A stretch of 28,114 nt of DNA. It comes from a virus. Positions within the stretch are counted from its first letter, which is position 1; each line of letters begins with the position of its first letter. Below, in pieces: positions 19,308-26,021 of this stretch. The translations under genes were made by a program, and so were the position numbers. The notes under the pieces are model-generated. The model saw nothing but the letters and a program-made list of their open reading frames with translations, did not search any database and was not told the origin of the DNA. The stretch lies in IMG/VR virus record IMGVR_UViG_3300034071_000726, positions 1 through 28,114 of that record; one strand, 5' to 3'.

Positions 19308-19673
19308 TTATACCATAACTAGTCGACTGTATTTGTCTACGAATGCCGCCAAGGATAGACTGAATACAACCGTGCTCATATCTTCCTCGTACAGTGTAAA
19401 CGTTTGAGAGGCCCAGTTAATTACAGGCACCTTGTGTTCGTTGTCCCCTAGTTGATTTACGTAGAGCCCCCATGATAATGTTTGATTCCAGTCTTCTCCA
19501 ATTAAATGAGAGATTGCAATACGTGTTGCATATGATGGGTCCTGCCAACGTGTCTCTGCAGCGCTGACAGCATTTGCCAGTTTGGCTAGCATGTCGTGGC
19601 CTGCCCAGTGCCCGTATAAAAATATTGTATCGCCCTTTTGGTCTTTAAAACCAAAGTTTGCTCTGTCGCCCAT
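19308..19673 (-). CDS. conserved phage protein of unknown function (121 aa)
   Basis: MGDRANFGFKDQKGDTIFLY, then GHWAGHDMLAKLANAV and YATRIAISHLIGEDW, a sequence type I recall as widespread in actinophages. It looks like a compact alpha/beta domain, with NEHKVPVINW near the end. Last coding gene of the operon from promoter P3; followed by a candidate RNA and a strong terminator. Confidence 0.75.
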   Translation of the reverse strand: MGDRANFGFKDQKGDTIFLYGHWAGHDMLAKLANAVSAAETRWQDPSYATRIAISHLIGEDWNQTLSWGLYVNQLGDNEHKVPVINWASQTFTLYEEDMSTVVFSLSLAAFVDKYSRLVMV

Positions 19674-19674
19674 A

Positions 19675-19884
19675 TTATTCCGCCGTTTCTAAAGTAGGTA
19701 CTGCTTCTTCTATTTTGTTCAATTCTATCACTTCGTATGCGACCTTGTCAAGGCCACGCTTGCTTGCATTGTAGTGGTGACCGCAAAAGAACAGTTCACC
19801 TTCTACTAGTTTAACTAAGTACATTGCTTGAGCTGTGTTACATTGATCACATGCTATCCATCTTGTTAGATCTTCCGTTGTCAT
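19675..19884 (-). CDS. DUF7455-like zinc-binding protein (69 aa)
   Basis: IACDQCNTAQAMYLVKLVEG followed by ELFFCGHHYN fits the small actinobacterial DUF7455 pattern (CD.C...A.V......LLFC.HH), with Cys12, Cys15, Cys34 and His as zinc ligands. ATGA overlap upstream; two bases before the next gene. Function unknown. Confidence 0.7.
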   Translation of the reverse strand: MTTEDLTRWIACDQCNTAQAMYLVKLVEGELFFCGHHYNASKRGLDKVAYEVIELNKIEEAVPTLETAE

Positions 19885-20027
19885 AGTTTTCCTCCTTCGA
19901 TCATCTCAGATAGACGGTCAAGGATCCAGGAATCAATGTCGTTGATATCAATCTCTGACAACTTTTCCATGATCTCTTCACGAGCAAACTTGTATCCATC
20001 TGCCCAGCCATCTTTATATTCTGACAT
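19881..20027 (-). CDS. small phage protein (48 aa)
   Basis: MSEYKDGWADGYKFAREEIM and then DINDIDSWILDRLSEMIEGG: two helices; AAGGAGAG precedes the ATG. ATGA overlap with the DUF7455-like gene. I recall this kind of DGYK...SWILDR protein in many phages; function unknown. Confidence 0.65.
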   Translation of the reverse strand: MSEYKDGWADGYKFAREEIMEKLSEIDINDIDSWILDRLSEMIEGGKL

Positions 20028-20036
20028 AATCTCTCC

Positions 20037-20240
20037 TTAGTAACCTGTTGTTTCGTAGTCTGATATGTATGATTCAGTTAAGTTGTACTTATCACGCAGA
20101 CGACTTACTTTCTCAATACTACCAGTTCCAATGTTGAATGTCAATGGAGCCATTCTCTGTGGGTCGAGCCCGTTGATTTCTGCATCCCAATAGGCCCTCT
20201 CCATGGAGAGCCTATTAGGAGCGGTGAGTTCAAAATACAT
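20037..20240 (-). CDS. conserved small phage protein (67 aa)
   Basis: MYFELTAPNRLSMERAYWDA...RMAPLTFNIGTGSIEKVSRL. Its start overlaps the stop of the gene before it (TAATG). A compact alpha/beta domain seems likely. Family recalled from actinophages, function unknown. Confidence 0.68.
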   Translation of the reverse strand: MYFELTAPNRLSMERAYWDAEINGLDPQRMAPLTFNIGTGSIEKVSRLRDKYNLTESYISDYETTGY

Positions 20241-20893
20241 TATGCCTCCCTAACGTTGCAAACTTCGGTGTCATCAATTGTGATGTTGCCGTCATTTGAT
20301 TCAGCATATAATGAATCTGTTATAACTGACTCAAGGTCGTACTCTGAATAGTCTGATAGAACATCATATGAATATGTTCCAGTAACTTCTACAGATGCAG
20401 TAAACTGAACTTCCTTGATAAGTTCGATACCAAGCGCTTCAGCAATGTCACGCAATGTATCTTGGTCTTGTGAATCTGCATATGCCTCGCAGATGATTTC
20501 CTTGACTGCATCAATCTTAGATTGAATAGAATTTAAAGTCTTCTGCGATTGACGGGCATTGTGAAGGTCCCATTCAATACTGGTAACCTTATCTGTAATG
20601 TACTCAGGATTAGAATAACCATTAATCTTTTTATACGTTACTAATAGATTAGAGTTATATGTATCTGGTACTAAGTGCTCTGTTGTTTCCATTTTTACCT
20701 CTTCCGTTGTTGTTGGTGCAATTGTAGCATGCTCGACTGACAATAATGTAGTCTTACGCCCGCATGGGCATGTGAGTTCTGTCACACCTGAAGGAAAGCC
20801 AAATCCATCAGATGATGTAAGTTCAATTAAACAATCGCAATGCTCAGGATCACATGCGAATGTGTATTTACTTGATATGAGTTCGTTGGTCAT
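20240..20893 (-). CDS. protein with N-terminal Cys cluster (217 aa)
   Basis: The start at 20893 is set by a leaderless promoter: TATAAT ends seven bases upstream. Residues 14-45 contain CDPEHCDC and CPCG, a likely zinc site; the middle has a coiled helix (VTSIEWDLHNARQSQKTLNS); the C-terminal part is an acidic beta region (VEVTGTYSYDVLSDYSEYDL). No family recognised. First gene of the five-gene operon ending at the strong terminator. Confidence 0.7.
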   Translation of the reverse strand: MTNELISSKYTFACDPEHCDCLIELTSSDGFGFPSGVTELTCPCGRKTTLLSVEHATIAPTTTEEVKMETTEHLVPDTYNSNLLVTYKKINGYSNPEYITDKVTSIEWDLHNARQSQKTLNSIQSKIDAVKEIICEAYADSQDQDTLRDIAEALGIELIKEVQFTASVEVTGTYSYDVLSDYSEYDLESVITDSLYAESNDGNITIDDTEVCNVREA

Positions 20894-20900
20894 GAAGAGA

Positions 20901-20922
20901 ATTATACACCAGGCCACTGACA
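20901..20922 (-). promoter_or_regulatory. TGTCAG-N10-TATAAT promoter (P3), leaderless
   Basis: Minus strand TGTCAG (20922-20917), 10 bp, TATAAT (20906-20901), ATG at 20893. A one-mismatch CRP-type site, TGTGA-N6-ACACA (20950-20965), is centred about 64 bp upstream of the start. Confidence 0.82.
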
Positions 20923-20935
20923 TTTACAAGGAATT

Positions 20936-20961
20936 CCAGGGAATATTTATGTGAGTCGTAA
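20936..20961. repeat. intergenic element copy 5
   Basis: TTCCAGG-N16-CGTAA then 12 bp and CCCC. It overlaps the degenerate CRP-type site and lies 30-60 bp downstream of the tRNA. Confidence 0.6.
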
Positions 20962-20994
20962 CACACTTTTGCTCCCCTTAGCTTTGAGGGCGCT

Positions 20995-21071
20995 TGGCGA
21001 TCCATATCGGACTTGAACCGACGGCCTCTACCGTGACAGGGTAGCGCTCTAACCAACTGAGCTAATGGACC
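20995..21071 (-). tRNA. tRNA-Asp (GUC), with encoded CCA
   Basis: Minus strand, 77 nt. Acceptor GGTCCAT pairs with ATGGATC (one G-U), D-arm AGCTCAGTTGGTTAGAGC, anticodon stem CTACC/GGTAG with loop CTGTCAC (anticodon GTC), T-arm GTCGG-TTCAAGT-CCGAT, discriminator G and an encoded CCA (20997-20995). It lies 47 nt after the DUF932 gene and probably shares its transcript. Confidence 0.96.
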
Positions 21072-21117
21072 AAGAAAAATTGTGAGCAGTTTTTAATCAT
21101 GCTCAGGATTTTATTTA

Positions 21118-22125
21118 TTAAAACGCAGAAACTAATTTTTTAATTTTATTTTTTTCTGCGGTTAGAATTGGGTCAAAGCCTGATGCACCAGCCATAAGTG
21201 TTTCAGAATTGCCACGACCTGAACGATAATAGTCAAGGCGTTCAGTAAGTGCATTGAAAGCACCCCACTTTGTACCCTTGATGTTAGCGTTAGTTGGTGA
21301 GTTATGATAAAGGTCATCAAGCAAAACGACTTTATTCTCCCACTTAGTTAGCGCAACCTTAGCAGCATCCTTATCTGGCTTAGGATAAATTGTCTGAATC
21401 AACTTTGAGAATTCTGCATCAGTAATTGATTGAGAATAAAGTGCTTGCGCTTCCTTCTCAAATTCATCAAAGTAACCAAGAGCAAGACCAAGAGTCTCAC
21501 GAGCAACTTGGATGCGACCTTCAACAGATTGCGTGTGACGAATCTTAAATGATTGCTTTGCATTACGCATTGCAAGATTAAGAGTGTTTTGGCATACTAC
21601 ACGAACAGGGGTAACAGCAGCCTGAACAGCCACAGACCCGTCATGAGATGTCCATACGATTAGATACAACTTAGTTGCATCATTTGCGCCTTGTGGGTCA
21701 AGCACCATTGTGCGAGGAATGTCCACAGTACCAAATACAACTTTACCGCTACGCAATGAGCCAGCAGACTCCCAGCGACAGTCAGCGTTTGCATCATGAA
21801 TTGCATCAGCAAATGCAAATAGTTCCTCATTCTGCACAGGCTTGTAACGCTTGCCAACAGTGGCAAGAACATCAGTACCCTGATTGAATGGGTTATCACG
21901 AATAACTAACTGAGCATTTGATACATCATTCCATGTATCTGAGATGTGGTCAGTTAGTGGAGACAGGCGAACATTCCAATTGGAAAGTTTTGCCTCATCC
22001 AACATCATTTGAGTTGTAACATCCTCATCTTGTGTAAAGATGCGATTTGCGAGATTGTGCCATGCAGGTGCGCCACGCAATGCAAAAGCAACTTGACCGT
22101 TTTCGGTTTCGAGATTATGAGCCAT
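21118..22125 (-). CDS. DUF932/TIGR03299 phage-plasmid protein
   Basis: 335 residues of the DUF932 family (phage/plasmid-like TIGR03299), recognised by GAPAWHNLANRI near the start, YKPVQNEELFAFADAI, VVFGTVDIPRTM, the hallmark PVRVVCQNTLNLA and the C-terminal KWGAFNALTERLDYYRSGRG. Full length. The molecular function is unknown; it is common on phages and plasmids and often among early genes. It is the first gene after promoter P4 and is followed by tRNA-Asp. Confidence 0.93.
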   Translation of the reverse strand: MAHNLETENGQVAFALRGAPAWHNLANRIFTQDEDVTTQMMLDEAKLSNWNVRLSPLTDHISDTWNDVSNAQLVIRDNPFNQGTDVLATVGKRYKPVQNEELFAFADAIHDANADCRWESAGSLRSGKVVFGTVDIPRTMVLDPQGANDATKLYLIVWTSHDGSVAVQAAVTPVRVVCQNTLNLAMRNAKQSFKIRHTQSVEGRIQVARETLGLALGYFDEFEKEAQALYSQSITDAEFSKLIQTIYPKPDKDAAKVALTKWENKVVLLDDLYHNSPTNANIKGTKWGAFNALTERLDYYRSGRGNSETLMAGASGFDPILTAEKNKIKKLVSAF

Positions 22126-22155
22126 TATTTTTTACCTTTCGTTTGATTAGTTGTA

Positions 22156-22177
22156 AGTATAACAGACCCCACTGACA
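22156..22177 (-). promoter_or_regulatory. TGTCAG-N10-TATACT promoter (P4)
   Basis: Minus strand TGTCAG (22177-22172), 10 bp, TATACT (22161-22156). Subtype TGTCAGTGG. This one also has TAGACA at normal -35 distance. CRP-type site centred about 74 bp upstream. Confidence 0.82.
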
Positions 22178-22215
22178 TTGTCTAGGATTAGTTACTATAT
22201 GTCCGAATTGGTCCA

Positions 22216-22231
22216 TGTGATTAATCTCACA
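22216..22231. promoter_or_regulatory. CRP/FNR-type palindrome (site A)
   Basis: TGTGATTAATCTCACA, a perfect TGTGA-N6-TCACA. Centre about 74.5 bp upstream of the predicted P4 start, five bp from element copy 6. Confidence 0.75.
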
Positions 22232-22236
22232 AAATT

Positions 22237-22274
22237 CCAGGGATATCCACAGGCAGTCGTAACCCTGTGGATAA
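22237..22274. repeat. intergenic element copy 6 with DnaA boxes
   Basis: CCAGG-N16-CGTAA (22237-22262), with ATATCCACA (22243-22251) and a consensus DnaA box TGTGGATAA (22266-22274). These are inverted: TATCCACAGG/CCTGTGGATA is a perfect 10-bp inverted repeat. Confidence 0.7.
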
Positions 22275-22321
22275 CCCCTCAGATTTGCGGGCCAGCTGCA
22301 TATGCAACTGGTGTTAGATCT

Positions 22322-22576
22322 TTACAGACCTAACTCATCCCTAGTTAATTTATTTGTTCTCCCATAATTAATAACTTCGGACGGGAGGTAAAGAGCAGTA
22401 GTCTTAGTCTTCTTCAATGTATCATACACATAAGCACGTACATCACCAAAGAAGTTACGTCGATTAGAAAATGCTAACTCAGTTAAGTATTCTTTATCTA
22501 CGCCTTGCTCTGAATAAATTGTTAAATCATTTAACTTATTTGCGTCATAAATTTCTACACGAAATCTATTTTTCAT
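22322..22576 (-). CDS. protein of unknown function (84 aa)
   Basis: MKNRFRVEIYDANKLNDLTI, YSEQGVDKEYLTELAFSN: a small alpha/beta protein that I recall from other phages. AAAGGC precedes the ATG. It follows the gene at 22648 by 71 nt, with a TCCC-TTCG-GGGA tetraloop hairpin between. Function unknown. Confidence 0.68.
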   Translation of the reverse strand: MKNRFRVEIYDANKLNDLTIYSEQGVDKEYLTELAFSNRRNFFGDVRAYVYDTLKKTKTTALYLPSEVINYGRTNKLTRDELGL

Positions 22577-22647
22577 TTTGTTGCCTTTGTTAGTAGTTGT
22601 CCCCGAAGGGAGAGCAGTTTGGCGACATACTCAGGTCGTTGGATTAT

Positions 22648-23064
22648 TTAGAGATAACGAGCAATTTGCTTCATTGTAGAAGCATTTACTGTTTCCTCAT
22701 CTGTCATCTTGAGAATTGTAAGAGCATTTGTGATGTCATCTTTCATTTCCTTGTATGTGTGCTGATGAATTGTCTCAAAGTCCTTCTCAGGCTCAGCAGG
22801 GAAATCGCTTTCGCCTGTTGTGATGTCAAAATCAACATTGAGAGTTTTGTTCCAAGAGCGATAAGATGTTCTGATGTTCTCAGCCTTTGAGAAGCGGTCA
22901 ATAGCCCACTTTCCAATTTCCTTCTGCCACTTTTCATAAGCCTTCTTATACTTTGCTTCGTTGGCTTCTTGTGAGGCATAGTTCTTTTCTAGTTCTGCTA
23001 GACGAGTCTCTAGTGCCTTGATTACCTTTGGTGTTGCCACCTTTACTGTGATTGCTCTACTCAT
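22648..23064 (-). CDS. coiled-coil protein of unknown function (138 aa)
   Basis: The first 60 residues form a basic coiled coil (VIKALETRLAELEKNYASQE), followed by a basic Trp-containing segment and an acidic hinge (FDITTGESDFPAEPEKDFET), then two helices. First gene after promoter P5, with an AACGAAAGG leader. No family recognised. Confidence 0.7.
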   Translation of the reverse strand: MSRAITVKVATPKVIKALETRLAELEKNYASQEANEAKYKKAYEKWQKEIGKWAIDRFSKAENIRTSYRSWNKTLNVDFDITTGESDFPAEPEKDFETIHQHTYKEMKDDITNALTILKMTDEETVNASTMKQIARYL

Positions 23065-23102
23065 TGTTATTACCTTTCGTTGGTTGTTTAGTTTGTTTGA
23101 GT

Positions 23103-23124
23103 ATTATAGCAGGGGGGTCTGACA
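23103..23124 (-). promoter_or_regulatory. TGTCAG-N10-TATAAT promoter (P5) within a GC inverted repeat
   Basis: Minus strand TGTCAG (23124-23119), 10 bp, TATAAT (23108-23103); subtype TGTCAGACCC. The box lies in AGGGGGGTC (23111-23119)...GACCCCCCT (23132-23140), a 9-bp inverted repeat that may also end the upstream transcript. No CRP-type site. Confidence 0.8.
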
Positions 23125-23149
23125 TTTCTGCGACCCCCCTGCCGTTAGA

Positions 23150-23332
23150 TTATACGCCTAGTAGGGTTTGAGCAGATACCGAAGTCCAACGAGTTTCCTT
23201 GTTGGGCATTTCTAGTAGCACACGCACCGAGCCAGATGTTTGTGGGTGGATTTCCTTAATCACACCTGTTTTCTTTGACTTGAGAGTGGTGAATAAATCG
23301 CCCACCTGATACAACTTGTCGTTGATTGTCAT
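23150..23332 (-). CDS. small beta-rich protein (60 aa)
   Basis: MTINDKLYQVGDLFTTLKSK followed by KTGVIKEIHPQTSGSVRVLL reads like a small KOW/SH3-type beta barrel. Own transcript from promoter P6; GAGG precedes the start. Function unknown. Confidence 0.65.
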   Translation of the reverse strand: MTINDKLYQVGDLFTTLKSKKTGVIKEIHPQTSGSVRVLLEMPNKETRWTSVSAQTLLGV

Positions 23333-23362
23333 TTATTGCCTCTTTTCTTTGTTAGGTTGGTA

Positions 23363-23384
23363 ATTATAGCATTGGGGTCTGACA
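23363..23384 (-). promoter_or_regulatory. TGTCAG-N10-TATAAT promoter (P6)
   Basis: Minus strand TGTCAG (23384-23379), 10 bp, TATAAT (23368-23363); subtype TGTCAGACCC. CRP-type site centred about 74.5 bp upstream. Confidence 0.82.
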
Positions 23385-23422
23385 TTAGTCTAGCCCTATC
23401 TCACTATGTGAGAAAGTTATTG

Positions 23423-23438
23423 TGTGATAAAAATCACA
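23423..23438. promoter_or_regulatory. CRP/FNR-type palindrome (site B)
   Basis: TGTGATAAAAATCACA. It overlaps the last codons and stop of the gene at 23434-23574, so coding sequence and regulatory site share bases. Confidence 0.75.
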
Positions 23439-23574
23439 AGTATTCGGTTAGATCGCCATCCATGATCTCATTTAGCTCTAAGCCTTCTGAGTCTGCGATT
23501 GCTTCCCATAGATCCATTTCATTAAAGTCTCCATCAGGATGTCGCTCTGATAAGATAGAATAAAGATTATTCAT
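23434..23574 (-). CDS. small acidic protein (46 aa)
   Basis: MNNLYSILSERHPDGDFNEM, DLWEAIADSEGLELNEIMDG. Starts in a TAATG overlap with the gene before it. Its stop lies inside CRP-type site B. Helical and acidic; no family recognised. Confidence 0.6.
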   Translation of the reverse strand: MNNLYSILSERHPDGDFNEMDLWEAIADSEGLELNEIMDGDLTEYL

Positions 23575-23843
23575 TAGTAATCCTCCTCTGGTAGCCAAGC
23601 GTGTAAGTGGTGTTGCTCTATGATTGCGCTAGCGGGTGCATGGTTGCTTCCACGATAAGATACGCCTTCTGGCATTTCGATTAGTCTATTGTAATCTTCT
23701 TCGTAGTAGGCATCAATAGCCTCGATGCAAGGTTGCACCATAGAAAGTGGAACGGGTGGGTAATGATTACCTTGTAAGTGATAGCCTAGTGCTACTTCTA
23801 AATCTAATTCGTTAGATAAATCTAATGCTGTATTGTATCCCAT
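23574..23843 (-). CDS. conserved phage protein (89 aa)
   Basis: LGYHLQGNHYPPVPLSMVQP, then EAIDAYYEEDYNRLIEMPEG and NHAPASAIIEQHHLHAWL. I recall this PPVP...ASAI.E.HHL.AW pattern from many actinophages; the several His suggest metal binding but no function is known. It begins directly after the previous stop. Confidence 0.72.
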   Translation of the reverse strand: MGYNTALDLSNELDLEVALGYHLQGNHYPPVPLSMVQPCIEAIDAYYEEDYNRLIEMPEGVSYRGSNHAPASAIIEQHHLHAWLPEEDY

Positions 23844-24050
23844 TTATTCTGCCACCTTTAGAATAGCCCATGAGCCACCCTTGTTAATTTCATCTAGTGC
23901 AGGCTTAAGTGTTGGTGCAATAAGTGTTTTTAGCATTCCTTCTAGCATAAGTATTTGGTCTGACTTATCAAGTGCAAGTAGCATAGCACCTGTTGGATTA
24001 GTTTCATCAACTTCAGTTACGAAGCGGAGAGAGTGTTCGATAGTTATCAT
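23844..24050 (-). CDS. small helical protein (68 aa)
   Basis: First gene after promoter P7 with an AACGAAAGG leader. MITIEHSLRFVTEVDETNPT, then a Leu-rich helix (DKSDQILMLEGMLKTLIAPT). No family recognised. Confidence 0.65.
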   Translation of the reverse strand: MITIEHSLRFVTEVDETNPTGAMLLALDKSDQILMLEGMLKTLIAPTLKPALDEINKGGSWAILKVAE

Positions 24051-24079
24051 TTTTTGCCTTTCGTTGTTGGTATAAGAGT

Positions 24080-24101
24080 ATTATAGCGTAGGCCACTGAC
24101 A
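24080..24101 (-). promoter_or_regulatory. TGTCAG-N10-TATAAT promoter (P7)
   Basis: Minus strand TGTCAG (24101-24096), 10 bp, TATAAT (24085-24080); subtype TGTCAGTGG. CRP-type site centred about 73.5 bp upstream. Confidence 0.82.
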
Positions 24102-24138
24102 AATTGTGCAACACTCCCAAGATTAATCTAATTTATTT

Positions 24139-24154
24139 TGTGATTAATCTCACA
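24139..24154. promoter_or_regulatory. CRP/FNR-type palindrome (site C)
   Basis: TGTGATTAATCTCACA, identical to site A, four bases from element copy 7. Confidence 0.75.
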
Positions 24155-24158
24155 AATT

Positions 24159-24214
24159 CCAGGGGGTTGTGGATAACGCCCGTAAGCCTGTGGATAACCC
24201 CGCAGTATTGCGGG
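24159..24214. repeat. intergenic element copy 7 with two DnaA boxes and hairpin
   Basis: CCAGG-N17-CGTAA (24159-24185); DnaA boxes TGTGGATAA at 24168-24176 and 24189-24197, same direction, 21 bp apart; then hairpin CCCGCA-GTAT-TGCGGG (24199-24214), probably a terminator for the upstream minus-strand unit. Confidence 0.72.
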
Positions 24215-24290
24215 CTTCCCGCAGCTTTTATTGATCAAATTTATTTTTATGTTTTATTTTGCGGGTGTATTTTTTTTTATTACGAACAGG

Positions 24291-24314
24291 TTGCGCCGCA
24301 TTACTGCGGCGCAA
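24291..24314 (-). terminator. 10-bp GC hairpin
   Basis: TTGCGCCGCA-TTAC-TGCGGCGCAA, perfect 10-bp stem, 19 nt after the stop of the gene at 24334. No T run on the minus strand; it may be a U-less terminator. A run of nine T on the plus strand lies at 24271-24279. Confidence 0.6.
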
Positions 24315-24333
24315 TTCCTGAATTCGTTTTACT

Positions 24334-24525
24334 TTATCTCGAAGTGAATTTTGGAACATTGTATCCACTCGCTTCGTGAAATCGTGTTACATCAAATCGC
24401 TCATTATCTTTAGCAAACATTTCAGCGAAATCATTTACCATTTTAGAAAAAACAGCGGGGTGAGTTTTATCGCTAGCATACTTTAGAATTTCTGCGGTTG
24501 CGACATAATCTTTGCGTGTCATCAT
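24334..24525 (-). CDS. small phage protein matching the second domain of the 3943 gene
   Basis: 63 residues: MTRKDYVATAEILKYASDKT, then DFAEMFAKDNERFDVTRFHE. Aligns with the C-terminal domain of the plus-strand protein at 3943-4425. The DFA..FA.DN.RFD..RF pattern recurs in actinophages. ATGA overlap with the partner gene. Function unknown. Confidence 0.75.
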   Translation of the reverse strand: MMTRKDYVATAEILKYASDKTHPAVFSKMVNDFAEMFAKDNERFDVTRFHEASGYNVPKFTSR

Positions 24526-24728
24526 TTTGTTACGACCTTTCGACCTTCACGATAGAAAATTTTTGTGTAGCATTTGCCTGATGGCGTATAAAGATTTACA
24601 GTTGAGTATTCGTTAGCAAATCCCCAATCGGTGAAAGAGAAAAAATCTTTCCATGCTTCGAATTCATCATTGAACGGCTTACTCCAATGAGGAGCATTTT
24701 CATCATAGGCAATAGTTATTTTATACAT
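24522..24728 (-). CDS. small phage protein matching the first domain of the 3943 gene
   Basis: 68 residues from the ATG at 24728 (TAATG overlap), not from an earlier ATG inside the gene before it. MYKITIAYDENAPHW...FTDWGFANEYSTVNLYTPSG aligns with the N-terminal domain of the protein at 3943-4425. Together with the next gene it equals that fused protein. Confidence 0.75.
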   Translation of the reverse strand: MYKITIAYDENAPHWSKPFNDEFEAWKDFFSFTDWGFANEYSTVNLYTPSGKCYTKIFYREGRKVVTK

Positions 24729-24853
24729 TAGTTGTTCTCCAATTCTTTTACACAATCGCATTGTTCGCAATCGTAGTCGTTATCATTACCAAAAAAGATT
24801 ACTCCGTATCCGTGGCAATCTATACAATCTATTCTTATTAGTGAGTTTATCAT
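24728..24853 (-). CDS. small Cys-rich zinc-ribbon-like protein (41 aa)
   Basis: RIDCIDCHGYGVIFF then DYDCEQCDC: two CXXC knuckles, the first with CxxCxGxG as in DnaJ-type zinc modules. First gene after promoter P8, with a GAAAGG leader. Function unknown. Confidence 0.62.
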   Translation of the reverse strand: MINSLIRIDCIDCHGYGVIFFGNDNDYDCEQCDCVKELENN

Positions 24854-24882
24854 TTAGTTTTCCTTTCGTTTTGTTATTGCTT

Positions 24883-24904
24883 ATTATAGCCTAAGCCACT
24901 GACA
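24883..24904 (-). promoter_or_regulatory. TGTCAG-N10-TATAAT promoter (P8)
   Basis: Minus strand TGTCAG (24904-24899), 10 bp, TATAAT (24888-24883); subtype TGTCAGTGG. The box lies three bases after the stop of the upstream gene. No CRP-type site. Confidence 0.8.
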
Positions 24905-24906
24905 TT

Positions 24907-25050
24907 TTAGTCCGCTTCGGGGGTAGTGAATAAGGCTCCCTCATTAAGTAGCCCTACCTCAATGTTAAATAGTTCATCAGGGGTGGCTTCGGATAAATCT
25001 ACCCAGCCCGCACCATTTTGATCAATTCTAAAAATCTCAATGTATCCCAT
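24907..25050 (-). CDS. small acidic protein (47 aa)
   Basis: MGYIEIFRIDQNGAGWVDLS, EATPDELFNIEVGLLNEGAL. TAATG overlap with the upstream gene. A small beta-alpha protein, unknown family. Confidence 0.6.
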   Translation of the reverse strand: MGYIEIFRIDQNGAGWVDLSEATPDELFNIEVGLLNEGALFTTPEAD

Positions 25051-25214
25051 TAGTGTTGTTCCTCGCAATCTTTGTCATAGTCAAATCCGCAAAAGTAGCA
25101 ACCCATAAATTCTAGGTGTTCGATACAGTAATACTTAAATTGACTTTCATCACAGCAAAAATGTTGCTCGTCTGCGATTTCATAGAAATCGGTTTTGTCG
25201 ATTATGTTTAACAT
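25050..25214 (-). CDS. small Cys/His-rich protein (54 aa)
   Basis: Seven Cys/His clusters, including HFCCDESQFKYYCIEHLEF and MGCYFCGFDYDKDC, suggest a zinc-binding microprotein. First gene after promoter P9; GAAAGG before the start. Function unknown. Confidence 0.62.
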   Translation of the reverse strand: MLNIIDKTDFYEIADEQHFCCDESQFKYYCIEHLEFMGCYFCGFDYDKDCEEQH

Positions 25215-25243
25215 TAGTTTTCCTTTCGTTTGTTTATTTAGTT

Positions 25244-25265
25244 ATTGTACCGCAAGGGTCTGACA
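25244..25265 (-). promoter_or_regulatory. TGTCAG-N10-TACAAT promoter (P9)
   Basis: Minus strand TGTCAG (25265-25260), 10 bp, TACAAT (25249-25244); subtype TGTCAGACCC. No CRP-type site; the upstream gene ends three bases away. Confidence 0.8.
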
Positions 25266-25267
25266 AA

Positions 25268-25480
25268 TTAGTCAGACACCTTGACGGCTAAATAGCGGTA
25301 TGTATCTTTTAGATTTAGCGGGGCTGAATAATGAGGTCGAACCTGAACCTTGTATGTATCACAATTCGCATACCATACATCATCATTTTTTTCCGCTGAG
25401 ATAATTTCACCCTTTAGAGTTTTTGAGTGATAAGTTTTTCCTACAAGTAGGCTTTCGATAGAATAGACATTTGCTGACAT
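25268..25480 (-). CDS. small beta-rich protein (70 aa)
   Basis: I start at 25480, behind GAAAGGCGG; the longer frame would include the promoter leader. MSANVYSIESLLVGKTYHSK, EIISAEKNDDVWYANCDTYK: a probable small beta barrel. Own unit from promoter P10. Unknown family. Confidence 0.68.
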   Translation of the reverse strand: MSANVYSIESLLVGKTYHSKTLKGEIISAEKNDDVWYANCDTYKVQVRPHYSAPLNLKDTYRYLAVKVSD

Positions 25481-25512
25481 TTGAGTCCGCCTTTCGTTTG
25501 TTGATAGTAGCA

Positions 25513-25534
25513 ATTATAGCCTATCCCACTGACA
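25513..25534 (-). promoter_or_regulatory. TGTCAG-N10-TATAAT promoter (P10)
   Basis: Minus strand TGTCAG (25534-25529), 10 bp, TATAAT (25518-25513); subtype TGTCAGTGG. CRP-type site centred about 84.5 bp upstream, one helical turn further than at P4, P6, P7 and P11. Confidence 0.82.
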
Positions 25535-25582
25535 TTTTCTAATTACTAGCGAGTAATTCCAAATAATGAGACGCTCAAGTCA

Positions 25583-25598
25583 TGTGATAAAAATCACA
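25583..25598. promoter_or_regulatory. CRP/FNR-type palindrome (site D)
   Basis: TGTGATAAAAATCACA, identical to site B. Confidence 0.75.
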
Positions 25599-25606
25599 AA
25601 ATCTCG

Positions 25607-25705
25607 GGCGTGTCGCAAATTCCAGGGGTTGTGGATAACTCCCGTAACCCTGTGGATAACCCCGCTCTTTTGCGGGCGCATCAACTTTTGTCAAGTCGAC
25701 ACGCC
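25607..25705. repeat. element copy 8 with two DnaA boxes, flanked by CGACACGCC inverted repeats
   Basis: GGCGTGTCG (25607-25615) and CGACACGCC (25697-25705) flank CCAGG-N16-CGTAA (25622-25647), DnaA boxes at 25630-25638 and 25651-25659 (21 bp apart) and hairpin CCCGC-TCTTTT-GCGGG (25661-25676). Confidence 0.7.
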
Positions 25706-25710
25706 GTTAC

Positions 25711-25809
25711 TTATTTAAAATCTTTAAAAATTTCCTCAAGCTTTAAAATTTGCTCATCTGTTAAATGATCAATTTCAATTGCTTTTTCAAATCCAAAAAA
25801 ATCCGTCAT
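25711..25809 (-). CDS. microprotein (32 aa)
   Basis: MTDFFGFEKAIEIDHLTDEQ, ILKLEEIFKDFK. ATGA overlap with the upstream gene; two helices. Last of a four-gene unit. Unknown. Confidence 0.55.
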   Translation of the reverse strand: MTDFFGFEKAIEIDHLTDEQILKLEEIFKDFK

Positions 25810-26021
25810 TCGCTCATCAACCTTTCTAAATCGTCTGCGTTATCTCTCATGTAATTATCTTGAAAATCTAGTAACGCCTCATTGTAAGCAATTGGGTCAC
25901 AATCTTTTAAGATTTGGGAGGGATAAAAAACAGCGTTACCCATTTCATAGACGGGATAACAATCATCAAGCATTTCATCAAATAATTGTTTAATCGCAAA
26001 AGTAATTTCAAAATCTAGCAT
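25806..26021 (-). CDS. small phage protein (71 aa)
   Basis: EMLDDCYPVYEMGNAVFYPS, QILKDCDPIAYNEALLDFQD: a conserved-looking LKDCDPIAY pattern that I recall from phage and plasmid small proteins. Overlaps both neighbours (TAATG, ATGA). Function unknown. Confidence 0.68.
   Translation of the reverse strand: MLDFEITFAIKQLFDEMLDDCYPVYEMGNAVFYPSQILKDCDPIAYNEALLDFQDNYMRDNADDLERLMSE

Noticed and set aside
24104-24379. Plus-strand frame of 91 codons in the 24.1-24.4 kb intergenic region
   Set aside because: It runs through the CRP-type site, DnaA boxes and two hairpins, has no ribosome site, and overlaps a recognised minus-strand gene.
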